Under the pieces are notes generated by a model. The model was not told where the DNA came from and searched no databases. It saw only the letters and a list, made by a program, of their open reading frames with translations. From positions 1 to 6,179 of the forward strand of contig JAVVFH010000213.1 of assembly GCA_032250585.1 (NCBI GenBank): DNA of 6,179 nucleotides, given 5' to 3'. Source of the DNA: JAVVFH01 sp032250585 (GTDB lineage Bacteria; Pseudomonadota; Gammaproteobacteria; Xanthomonadales; SZUA-36). Positions 1 to 6,068 of the stretch are shown piece after piece. A program made the translations under genes and the position numbers. Positions within the stretch are counted from its first letter, which is position 1. The number at the start of each line of letters is the position of its first letter.

Positions 1-60
1 AAGACCGCGCCAGCCGGGTCCGTCCAGGTGTTAGCCATATCGGCCCGTGAACCGACGTAG
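1..60 (+). CDS. Possible C-terminal tail of a gene running in from the left edge
   Basis: Frame 1 is open from the first base to a TAG at 58-60, giving about 19 residues ending in SVQVLAISAREPT. A terminator-like hairpin follows eight bases later, which is where a plus-strand gene would be expected to end. The tail is too short to assign to any family. A second plus frame (stop at 48-50) and the minus strand are also open here, so this may not be coding at all. Confidence 0.2.
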   Translation, partial: KTAPAGSVQVLAISAREPT

Positions 61-67
61 ACCGGCG

Positions 68-93
68 GCCCGGCCTTGCGCCGGGCTCTCTTT
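68..93 (+). terminator. Probable intrinsic terminator
   Basis: A perfect 7-bp GC stem (GCCCGGC at 68-74 and GCCGGGC at 80-86) with a 5-base loop is followed by the T-rich run TCTCTTT. This fits an intrinsic terminator on the plus strand for a gene ending before about position 60. The T run is interrupted by two C residues, so efficiency is uncertain. Confidence 0.45.
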
Positions 94-109
94 ACATCGA
101 TCTGGGACT

Positions 110-130
110 GGAGAGCTCAGCTGGCTCTCC
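110..130. repeat. 7-bp inverted repeat hairpin
   Basis: GGAGAGC (110-116) and GCTCTCC (124-130) form a perfect 7-bp stem with a 7-base loop. Neither strand has a T run after the stem. It lies about 95 bases downstream of the stop of the repeat-protein gene, so it could stabilise that mRNA's 3' end, but it is not a standard terminator. The rest of 131-224 shows nothing recognisable. Confidence 0.3.
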
Positions 131-224
131 CTTCAGGACCCGCCGTAGGCTGTGCTCTGGGGTGCGCCGAGCACTTCGATAGCAGAACTCCCTAAATAGC
201 TTGTGCTGTACTCAAGCCCATCAA

Positions 225-668
225 TCAATCATCTCCGTCATCCGGAACGATCAGCAGACCCTGCCCGTAAGGATTATTCGGAGAATCCGAGTTGTACGGG
301 TTCCCTACGCCGTACGGATTGTTAACGCTGTCTGTCGAATATGGGCTGCCAAATCGCCCATATGGGTTGGAGATCGAATCGGGATCATACGGATTGGCAC
401 TCAAGCGACCTCGGTAATTGCCATCACTGTCGAAGAGCTTTGGCGCCTGGGTTGCGTAAGGATTTGTTGCACTCTGATTCGAATATGGGCTCCCGAATCT
501 TCCGTACGGGTTCGTTACGCTATTCGGGGAGTATGGGTTCCCGGCTCCATATGGATTCGCAATCGAATCACTCGCATAAGGATTCGAGCTCAACCTCCCA
601 AGCGAGTTCTGGGCATCAGCTGAACCGATTAACCAGACTGATATTAAAATGACCGCAATGACTCTCAT
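225..668 (-). CDS. Small secreted tyrosine-rich [N/S]PY-repeat protein
   Basis: This 147-residue protein begins with a typical Sec signal peptide: MR, then a hydrophobic stretch (residues 3-15), with probable cleavage after ADA at residue 19. The mature part, about 128 residues, is almost entirely repeats. Twelve [N/S]PY tripeptides occur in a unit close to NPYGRFGSPYSTDSVN, broken once by a spacer containing KLFDSDGNYRG (about residues 77-87), and the chain ends in the acidic tail PDDGDD. There are few basic residues, no cysteine and no catalytic motif. The ATG is supported by GGAGG (676-680) seven bases upstream. Similar short NPYG-repeat proteins occur as hypothetical proteins in many Proteobacteria; I know no established function. 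Low complexity and export suggest a periplasmic or extracellular structural or binding role, which is inference. The gene is transcribed alone, away from the nuclease. Confidence 0.85.
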   Translation of the reverse strand: MRVIAVILISVWLIGSADAQNSLGRLSSNPYASDSIANPYGAGNPYSPNSVTNPYGRFGSPYSNQSATNPYATQAPKLFDSDGNYRGRLSANPYDPDSISNPYGRFGSPYSTDSVNNPYGVGNPYNSDSPNNPYGQGLLIVPDDGDD

Positions 669-745
669 TTCTATTCCTCCCTAGCAAAGCTAATCGCACA
701 TTACCACAGCTAAATGGTACTAGACGCCCTCAGAAAACTTTTATC

Positions 746-783
746 CATTAACCCGGCGTACAAGTGTGCATACCGGGTTAATG
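746..783. repeat. 11-bp perfect inverted repeat (strong hairpin)
   Basis: CATTAACCCGG (746-756) and CCGGGTTAATG (773-783) are perfect inverted copies separated by 16 bases. No T run follows on either strand, so it is not a typical terminator. The ends resemble but do not match the integron attC core consensus (GTTRRRY/RYYYAAC). It may be a protein-binding dyad or part of a short palindromic intergenic element together with the hairpins at 786-800, 844-871 and 902-916. Confidence 0.6.
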
Positions 784-843
784 CGCGGCCAAAACGGCCG
801 GGACTGCGAAGCGAAGATGTTTGCGGACATGCGCAAATGCCCC

Positions 844-871
844 GCATCAAATACCGTAGATATTTTGATGC
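844..871. repeat. 8-bp inverted repeat hairpin
   Basis: GCATCAAA (844-851) and TTTGATGC (864-871) form a perfect stem with a 12-base loop. The flanking CC and GG (841-842 and 873-874) can extend it past a one-base mismatch. Nearby are two weaker 5-bp hairpins: CGGCC/GGCCG around 786-800 and TGTCG/CGACA at 902-916. The clustering suggests a structured element rather than coding sequence. Confidence 0.45.
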
Positions 872-1038
872 CGGATTTATGGCCCAAAGCAATATCCTGC
901 CTGTCGTTTTCCGACAACGATAATGCATCTACATTTTGCTCCGACGAAGGGGCGGAGCCGTGGACCCTACACCCACAACCAAGGCGTCTCGCCCATCCCG
1001 AGATTTTGACAGGGACCGGCATTCAAAAGACTTCGATG

Positions 1039-1055
1039 GCGACACCGTTTGTCGC
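1039..1055 (-). promoter_or_regulatory. Candidate operator, copy A (GCGAC-N7-GTCGC)
   Basis: This is a perfect 5-bp dyad with a 7-base centre. On the minus strand it reads GCGACAAACGGTGTCGC and shares GTTGCGACAA-N5-GTCGC-NATC with copy B in front of the WYL gene. It lies 370 bases before the nuclease GTG. A consensus -35 hexamer TTGACA sits at 1006-1011 on the plus strand, which would put this dyad near +1, but no good -10 is visible. Leftwards, an ATG lies 16 bases away at 1020-1022, the same spacing as at copy B, opening a 93-codon frame without a clear ribosome binding site. Which transcript it controls is unresolved. Confidence 0.55.
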
Positions 1056-1184
1056 AACTGCCGGCTAGATTGCTGCCCAGGCCTCAATTGGATCAAATCA
1101 AATGGATCAGGATTCTCATGCCTTGTTGAAAAGCACCGGCGAACGCGTAGTCGTGCTATCCCAAAGTCGAGACAGCTCGGATCC

Positions 1185-1218
1185 GGGCAGGCCAGACCTG
1201 ACGCTCTGTCTTCTGCCC
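1185..1218. repeat. Nested inverted repeat in the nuclease leader
   Basis: GGGCAG (1185-1190) pairs with CTGCCC (1213-1218). An inner AGAC (1194-1197) pairs with GTCT (1208-1211), giving a two-part stem with an internal loop. It lies between operator copy A and the nuclease promoter candidate. It could be leader RNA structure if transcription starts near 1040. No T run follows. Confidence 0.25.
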
Positions 1219-1345
1219 CCACAAGCCGCAGGCCACAGACGAAGAAAACAGTGGGTGCGAAGCGAGAAACTGTCCTTTCCCGCGCGCTAATCCAGCCGGC
1301 ATACTCAAGCAGCAGAATTGCGCAACTGAACGGGACCTGACCGAC

Positions 1346-1375
1346 TTGCGCGCCCCGCCAAGGCATGATTACACT
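1346..1375 (+). promoter_or_regulatory. Possible sigma-70 promoter of the nuclease gene
   Basis: TTGCGC (1346-1351) and TACACT (1370-1375) are separated by 18 bases and end 50 bases before the GTG start. Each hexamer matches consensus at about four positions. No operator copy overlaps this site, so expression from here would not depend on the GCGAC dyad directly. Confidence 0.3.
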
Positions 1376-1425
1376 GTTCTCGTTCGGCCGGCGGGCAGCA
1401 AAGCAATTTGAAGGGAGGAAGACAA

Positions 1426-2673
1426 GTGGACATACCGGACTTGCTCGATAAAGTCTCGCGCGAAACCGACGTCCTCCGTGAGGCCAGGTGCAGGTTTGCT
1501 GACAAGCTCGCACCCGACTTCCGGCTATTTGACTATCTGCGCAACGACGAATACGGGCTGTCTCGTTGCATCGCCGACCTGCTGAATCCGAAAGGACCAC
1601 ATGGCCAGGGCGACCAGTTCCTGCAGCAATTTCTGAAAATCGAAAACCTGCCGGAGTGGGCGAACCCGCACGAGTTGAAAGACGTCACCACGGAGTGGCT
1701 CACCGAGAACAAACGCAGAATCGATATTTTCCTGGAATTTGAGCACGGCTGTATCGGGGTCGAGAACAAACCATGGGCCGGGGACGGCGAAAACCAACTC
1801 AGCGACTATGCAGATTCTCTCGGCAAGCTTTCTCGTGGTCGGAATTGGTATCTCATATTTCTGTCGAATCGTGAGCCTGCAGAGGAAAGTATCAAACGTG
1901 ATCGATGGGAAGAGCTGACAAAGGAGTCGAAGGCTGCCCGCATCGATTTCAGACAGATTGAGCGATGGCTTGAGGCATGTTTTGGCAGGATCAAGGCCTA
2001 CCACGTTCGCGTCTTTGTAGAGGAACTAACAAAATATGTACGCCACGAGATAAATGGGGAACTGGAGATGAGCGAACAGGATCAGGTCGTGCGGCAGGTC
2101 TTGGAATCACCGAAGACGCTCGAGTCGGCATTCGATATCACCGCCAGCTGGCCGGCAGTCAGAGCAGAGCTGATTACACGCTTCAAGGCACAGCTGGATG
2201 TTCGAATTAGGAAAGCCTTTCCCCAAGCAGAGAAACCGATCTATTGGGACCGGATCGAAGAGGGGAAAGCTCATCGTGGGTTCGGCATCTGGTTCGGCCC
2301 AGGTCAGGACAAGTTACTTTATTATTCGTTTGATGCCGCTAACTACGGGCAATTTTACTGGGGGATTTGTGGGGAATCTGCCAAGATACCTCTAAAGGAT
2401 GAACAGACGGGTCCAATCCGGGAACTAATGATCAGTTTTACCGGTCGTCCTGGAAAGACATATGGCCCAACGTGGATTTGGTGGGACTGGATGAAGGAAA
2501 ATGACTTTGATCTTGGGCCTGGCATCAACGACTGGTCGGTTCACGCCGGCCCGTGGATTGGAATGATTCACGACGAAAATGAAAACAGCCTTGCGGCGAA
2601 ATTCACACAGATGGCCATGAACGTCGCGAAGGCATTCGAAACCAAGATGGATCTTCTGAAGCCACTACGCTGA
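1426..2673 (+). CDS. PD-(D/E)XK nuclease-superfamily protein
   Basis: This 415-residue protein is a predicted stand-alone nuclease. Its N-terminal half fits the PD-(D/E)XK superfamily, most like the PDDEXK_4-type group: a helical lead-in with LSRCIADLLNPKGPHGQGDQF (about 45-65), then the core RRIDIFLEF with D100, GVENKPW with E113 and K115, and QLSDYA with Q124 and Y128. E90 in VTTEW may be an extra metal ligand. The active-site residues are intact. The C-terminal half (about 210-415) is rich in aromatic residues (for example GPTWIWWDWM) and I do not recognise it; it may bind substrate or a partner. The GTG at 1426 is preferred because GGAGG (1414-1418) stands seven bases before it; a TTG at 1408 keeps the frame open but lies before that site. 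It converges with the WYL gene and has no same-strand neighbour. DNA, RNA and target choice cannot be read from sequence. A defence role is inferred. Confidence 0.85.
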   Translation: MDIPDLLDKVSRETDVLREARCRFADKLAPDFRLFDYLRNDEYGLSRCIADLLNPKGPHGQGDQFLQQFLKIENLPEWANPHELKDVTTEWLTENKRRIDIFLEFEHGCIGVENKPWAGDGENQLSDYADSLGKLSRGRNWYLIFLSNREPAEESIKRDRWEELTKESKAARIDFRQIERWLEACFGRIKAYHVRVFVEELTKYVRHEINGELEMSEQDQVVRQVLESPKTLESAFDITASWPAVRAELITRFKAQLDVRIRKAFPQAEKPIYWDRIEEGKAHRGFGIWFGPGQDKLLYYSFDAANYGQFYWGICGESAKIPLKDEQTGPIRELMISFTGRPGKTYGPTWIWWDWMKENDFDLGPGINDWSVHAGPWIGMIHDENENSLAAKFTQMAMNVAKAFETKMDLLKPLR

Positions 2674-2736
2674 TCCTCTGGTGGCCAATCACGATTCAAG
2701 TGTGTGAAGCGATGTTTCGCCAAATAGTGGTCGTAC

Positions 2737-3729
2737 TTACTTCGCATATAGCGCATGCAGCGATTCAATCTCCGCTGCAATTTCCTTTCGTAGCGTTCTG
2801 GGCCCCACGACCTCGACATTGGTACCGAATCCCAGCAGCCACCAGAACAGCTGGCCTGACTCCCGGACGGTAGCCGTGATCTCGACCCGGCCGTCTTTCA
2901 GTTTTCGTGACCGCTGATTCTCGGAAATGGGCGTCTCGAGCAGATGCTGCGCCGCGTAGTCGTCGAAGCGCGCGACGAGCCGGATTTCGCGGCCAGTGAC
3001 GTACTGGAAATTTCCCTCCGCGATGTAGGCCTCCAGATTGAACCCGTCCGGCTCCCGTACGGGCGTTTCATGTACCTCGGCGGACTGCATGCGGTGGAGG
3101 ACGGTTTGCCTGATGTCGGTGAACGGCTCGATGGTCGCGACCAGGTAATAGACCGAATCCCGGACCACAAGCCCAAGAGGGTTGAGCGTTAACGGGCGCG
3201 GCTCGCCCGCACCGCGCGAGCGGTAGACCACGGAGACTTGCCGGCTCTCTAGTAGCGCCTCATAGACGGCATTGAGCACATCGCTGACGATCTCGGGGGG
3301 TTGGAGCGGAAACGCGCGGGGAAGCATTCGAACTCGCTCACGCCAGCGCTCGAACTTGCGTGCACCTGTTTCACGCAGAAACTGGCGTGCAGCCTCGAAT
3401 TGTGGCTCGACCTCCTCCCTGAGCGGCCGGGGGAGGAGCGGCTGAAGGCAATCCTCGATCAGCTGCCAGGTGAGCGCGGAAAATGCATCGTGGGCCGGGA
3501 GCGCATCAAAAGCGCCCTCCATCCACGCCCAGCGTTCGGGATGCCCGTCGTCGCACACCAGTGCAAACGGCCCGGACAGACGCCGAAGGTCCCGTTCGAT
3601 CGTGCGACGACTCACCCGGTAGTCCCGGGCTGCCAGCTTTTCCTCGAGCTCGCGGCAAGTGATCCCGGGGGCTCGCCGAGGAATGAGTTTGAGCATTGCC
3701 AGCTGGCGCAGACTCGTGTCTGGCATCAT
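2737..3729 (-). CDS. WYL-domain transcriptional regulator (wHTH-WYL-WCX)
   Basis: This is a DNA-binding regulator of 330 residues, the usual size for the family. Residues 4-55 form a winged helix-turn-helix with recognition-helix sequence YRVSRRTIERDLRRL (37-51). A helical linker follows. The WYL domain (about 163-222) contains NPLGLVVRDSVYYLVA (183-198), where SVYYLVA replaces the classical WYL motif, and LHRM (211-214). A WCX-like C-terminal domain (about 247-328) includes FWWLLGFG. WYL domains sense nucleic-acid or nucleotide ligands. BrxR of BREX and CapW of CBASS have this architecture and repress defence genes. GGAGG (3735-3739) supports either of two adjacent ATGs, 3729 or 3726; an in-frame extension to 3783 would place that site inside the gene and is rejected. 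The gene lies 161 bases downstream of the ATPase gene with its own promoter and operator copy B, implying autoregulation. Confidence 0.9.
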   Translation of the reverse strand: MMPDTSLRQLAMLKLIPRRAPGITCRELEEKLAARDYRVSRRTIERDLRRLSGPFALVCDDGHPERWAWMEGAFDALPAHDAFSALTWQLIEDCLQPLLPRPLREEVEPQFEAARQFLRETGARKFERWRERVRMLPRAFPLQPPEIVSDVLNAVYEALLESRQVSVVYRSRGAGEPRPLTLNPLGLVVRDSVYYLVATIEPFTDIRQTVLHRMQSAEVHETPVREPDGFNLEAYIAEGNFQYVTGREIRLVARFDDYAAQHLLETPISENQRSRKLKDGRVEITATVRESGQLFWWLLGFGTNVEVVGPRTLRKEIAAEIESLHALYAK

Positions 3730-3733
3730 TGAA

Positions 3734-3740
3734 TCCTCCC
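3734..3740 (-). promoter_or_regulatory. Ribosome binding site fixing the WYL start
   Basis: On the minus strand GGGAGGA precedes the ATG at 3729 (5 bases from GGAGG) and the ATG at 3726 (8 bases). It excludes the longer in-frame start at 3783, whose extension would translate through the operator. Confidence 0.75.
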
Positions 3741-3745
3741 TGATC

Positions 3746-3762
3746 GCGACGCTGATTGTCGC
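3746..3762 (-). promoter_or_regulatory. Candidate operator, copy B, before the WYL gene
   Basis: A perfect 5-bp dyad that reads GCGACAATCAGCGTCGC on the minus strand. It ends 16 bases before the WYL ATG at 3729. Its left half overlaps the candidate -10 GACAAT, so bound protein would block RNA polymerase. It shares GCGACAAT-N4-GTCGC with copy C before the ATPase gene. Autorepression by the WYL protein is the natural reading and is inference. Confidence 0.7.
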
Positions 3763-3783
3763 AACACCGACATCCCAGCGCAA
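3755..3783 (-). promoter_or_regulatory. Possible promoter of the WYL gene
   Basis: On the minus strand TTGCGC (3783-3778) and GACAAT (3760-3755) are separated by exactly 17 bases. The -10 lies within operator copy B. A second -35-like TTGACC (3788-3783) has no good partner. Confidence 0.4.
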
Positions 3784-3890
3784 CGGTCAAATGCTCGACC
3801 AGCGACTCGCTTCGAAACGGACCCTGATCCCGGGCCGGCGTCCACGCCCGGCTTGTGTGTTCGATAGGACTCTGCATCGGGCCGTGGCCA

Positions 3891-5954
3891 TCACACGAAT
3901 CCGATGGCACGAGATTGTCGGGGCTTGTGCGCGCATTCGTCGATCAGCCATTGCGCCAGCCTCCCTTGCCGAACTTCAACCTGGATTCGGGCACGGTCCG
4001 CCACGACGACAAAATCTCCCACGGTCAGGCAATCCGGTACGGCCCGGTCGGCCGGCCACTCCTGGCCGAAGAAGTTCTGAAACGCGATGTACACCTGCCG
4101 GGGCCGCAAGTAGTCAAAGTGCAGCTTGAAAATCAGCCGACGCATGGCGGCCGGGTCGATCGACTCGATGCGGTTGGTGGTCAGCGCGAACGGCAGGGGA
4201 TGGGAATCCATCCAGGTCAGCATCTCGTTTACCCGGGTCGTCTCCCAGCTCCGATATGCACCGGCCCGGTCCTGCAGAAAGGATTCGGCCTCATCGAAGA
4301 CCAGGAAGCTCTTCTGGCTTTCCGCCTCCTCGAAGGCCTCCGCTATCCGGGCCTCGGTCCCGCCAACGAACATGCTCAAGAGGTCGGATGCCCGCTTTTG
4401 CAGGACCTCCATGCCCAGCCGTTCGGCCAAGTGGCGGATCCAGGCCGACTTGCCGCTGCCCGGCGGTCCGTCGACGCAAATCGAGAAGCGACGATCAGAC
4501 CCTCGCGCCAGCTGATCCGAGAGTGCGCCGATATCCTTCCGACAATGGACCAACTCGGGGTCAAACCCCAGTCCGCGGCTCTCGGCCGGCGGCAACGGCC
4601 GCCCCGTGGCGACGCGACCGATTTGCCGGGTCACCCGCTCCACCCCTTCCGCACCGCGCCCGGCGAGCCTCGATGACCGAATCGCCTGGGCAGCAATTCC
4701 GGGCGAGACTGGCAGCCGGGCGCACCGGGCGGCGACCGGCTCGCTGTTCTCGAAGCCGTTGTTCGTTAAGCACCGCTGCCAGACCGTCCGCCGGGCACGC
4801 TCCGGCGGCGAGCGGACCTCCAGACTGAAACTGAATCGGCGGAGGATCGCGGGATTGATGTCCCGGATCTCGTTGCAGATCCAGACCATCGGCACCGTGC
4901 TCTCCTCCAGGACACGTTGCACGTATACGCGCACCGCTGCCCCCGGTTTCGGGTTCCGGAAGGCCAGCAACGGCCGCAGCGATTCGCGATTGCCGTGACT
5001 GAGTAGGTCGTCGGCCTCATCGACCAGCAGGACCGCCTTGCCGGTGCGCTCCAGCAGGCGCTGTCCCATCTGAACCTGTGCAAGTCGTTGCAGGAAATTG
5101 GGCGGGCCGTCGGAAAACTCTCGCTCGCCGATCGCGTAGACCGCCTTGTGCAACTGTCGACCCAACGTCTTGGCGAATTCGGTCTTGCCGGTCCCCGGCG
5201 CACCGAACAGCAGAACGTTTACGCCCGTCTCCCGGCGTCTGAGTGCCCCGGCGAGCAGATCGCAGATGAATTGCCGATCCTCGCCCAGGTGGCAGAAGTC
5301 GGGCCACTCAAGCGCCGCACCGAGGGGTGAGCCCAAGAGTACCTGTCGGGCGTCGCGGGCGGACCGAACCGGCGTGCAAAGAAGCTTTTGAACTTCCCGG
5401 CTCAGTTCGGGCGCCTGGCTGAGACGATCGCAGGAGAAGTCTTCGATCACGCCGTTGATGCGAAGCGTTGCGTCCTGCCCGATTCGCCGCTCGATCGAGG
5501 ACGTGGAACAGCCCAGAGCGACGGCGATGGCCCGTGCCGGATTCTTGAGGATCCGCTCAAGGACCTCGAAAAGCCCCTGTACGGGCTGAAGCGTGCAGGT
5601 GAAGTACAGCAGCCGGACGATTTCCAGGCTCGTCTCGTCGAGCCGAAACAACTCCCCGAGCAGCTGCATCCGGCGGTCAATGGCAGCGGGGCGGACGCGT
5701 CCAATGTCCTGAATTTCCTGAGCGGCCAAGGAATGCCAGCAGATTTCTTGGGCGTCGACGGCCTTCTCGTCCTCCGACGTGCCGCAGAGGCTTCCGCGGC
5801 GTGCACCCTCAGCCCACAGCGCGGCATGTCGAGCCTCGGCGGCGAGTGGGCCGATTTCCTCCAGCAGCTGGCCAAATGCCGGGTGCCGGGTTGGCAAGTA
5901 CCGAAGGACGTTCCGGGCCAAACGCCATGCATAGTGCTTCTCGTGTTTCTGCAT
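3891..5954 (-). CDS. Tandem AAA+ ATPase
   Basis: This 687-residue protein carries two AAA+ modules after a helical N-terminal region (about 1-225) that includes a winged-helix-like LGCSTSSIERRI (148-159). Module 1 has Walker A GAPGTGKT (251-258), Walker B VLLVDE (D312, E313), a sensor-1 asparagine in ICNE (N361) and arginines R372-R373. Module 2 has Walker A GPPGSGKS (496-503), Walker B FLVFDE (D554, E555), sensor-1 TTN (594), R605-R606, and a classical pore-loop-like segment SMFVGGTEARI (527-537). Both sites look catalytically competent. Module 2 resembles Vps4/FtsH/SpoVK-type AAA remodellers; module 1 lacks the aromatic-V-G pore loop. It probably works as an oligomeric cytoplasmic motor that remodels protein or nucleic-acid complexes. 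The ATG at 5954 is chosen because an upstream TTG at 6008 lies inside operator copy C; its ribosome binding site is weak (AGAGA). The WYL gene follows on the same strand. Partner and substrate are unknown. Confidence 0.88.
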   Translation of the reverse strand: MQKHEKHYAWRLARNVLRYLPTRHPAFGQLLEEIGPLAAEARHAALWAEGARRGSLCGTSEDEKAVDAQEICWHSLAAQEIQDIGRVRPAAIDRRMQLLGELFRLDETSLEIVRLLYFTCTLQPVQGLFEVLERILKNPARAIAVALGCSTSSIERRIGQDATLRINGVIEDFSCDRLSQAPELSREVQKLLCTPVRSARDARQVLLGSPLGAALEWPDFCHLGEDRQFICDLLAGALRRRETGVNVLLFGAPGTGKTEFAKTLGRQLHKAVYAIGEREFSDGPPNFLQRLAQVQMGQRLLERTGKAVLLVDEADDLLSHGNRESLRPLLAFRNPKPGAAVRVYVQRVLEESTVPMVWICNEIRDINPAILRRFSFSLEVRSPPERARRTVWQRCLTNNGFENSEPVAARCARLPVSPGIAAQAIRSSRLAGRGAEGVERVTRQIGRVATGRPLPPAESRGLGFDPELVHCRKDIGALSDQLARGSDRRFSICVDGPPGSGKSAWIRHLAERLGMEVLQKRASDLLSMFVGGTEARIAEAFEEAESQKSFLVFDEAESFLQDRAGAYRSWETTRVNEMLTWMDSHPLPFALTTNRIESIDPAAMRRLIFKLHFDYLRPRQVYIAFQNFFGQEWPADRAVPDCLTVGDFVVVADRARIQVEVRQGRLAQWLIDECAHKPRQSRAIGFV

Positions 5955-5995
5955 CGTCTCTGCTCTCGCGCGATGGGCGGAAGGCAGGATGCCCG

Positions 5996-6024
5996 ATGTA
6001 TGCGACAAATATTGTCGCGGTCAA
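5996..6024 (-). promoter_or_regulatory. Possible promoter of the ATPase gene
   Basis: On the minus strand TTGACC (6024-6019) matches five of six -35 bases. The region 17-18 bases downstream reads ATACATC, a poor -10 (TACATC matches three positions). A weak promoter spanning operator copy C is plausible but the start point is not fixed. Confidence 0.3.
6002..6018 (-). promoter_or_regulatory. Candidate operator, copy C, before the ATPase gene
   Basis: On the minus strand it reads GCGACAATATTTGTCGC, a dyad with arms extending to 7 bp (GCGACAA/TTGTCGC). It ends 47 bases before the ATPase ATG. A -35-like TTGACC (6024-6019) abuts it, so the dyad fills the 17-base promoter spacer exactly, a typical repressor position. 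Confidence 0.7.
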
Positions 6025-6068
6025 CGCCGCGACGGGCTGGCGCCCACGACACATCGAATGGGACGCAC

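Larger units (their letters stand above)
669..1425. other. 757-base stretch with no convincing gene
   Basis: Several reading frames are open here, the longest on the minus strand (929-1600) and plus strand (936-1340). None has a good ribosome binding site, a recognisable domain or believable protein composition. The left part (720-920) is rich in inverted repeats. The middle holds one copy of the GCGAC-N7-GTCGC palindrome. The right end carries the promoter and ribosome binding site of the nuclease gene. The stretch could be a long regulatory leader, an unrecognised small RNA locus or decayed coding sequence. Confidence 0.5.

Noticed and set aside
746..783. Integron attC site
   Set aside because: The 11-bp dyad ends in TTAAC/GTTAA but the 7-base cores do not fit RYYYAAC and GTTRRRY, and no cassette or integrase is present.
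741..1022. 93-codon minus-strand frame whose ATG is 16 bases from operator copy A
   Set aside because: The spacing is intriguing, but there is no ribosome binding site, no domain, and its 3' end is the 11-bp palindrome; support is too weak to call a gene.
1102..1290. 62-codon plus-strand frame between operator A and the nuclease
   Set aside because: No ribosome binding site before the ATG and no recognisable protein features.
929..1600. 223-codon minus-strand open frame overlapping the nuclease 5' end
   Set aside because: It overlaps the well-supported nuclease start on the other strand, has no ribosome binding site, and its arginine-, serine- and cysteine-rich composition is typical of a non-coding frame in GC-rich DNA.
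2674..2736. Bidirectional terminator between the convergent nuclease and WYL genes
   Set aside because: Only a 4-bp stem (GCGA/TCGC near 2708-2720) is visible, without a T run.
3834..3852. GC-rich hairpin between the ATPase and WYL genes as a terminator
   Set aside because: The stem (GCC-GGCG-TCCA-CGCC-C-GGC) is strong but neither strand has a following T run.
3855..4676. 273-codon plus-strand frame opposite the ATPase C-terminal part
   Set aside because: It lies antisense to an intact AAA+ gene with clear motifs and has no domain or ribosome binding site of its own; it is a mirror frame.
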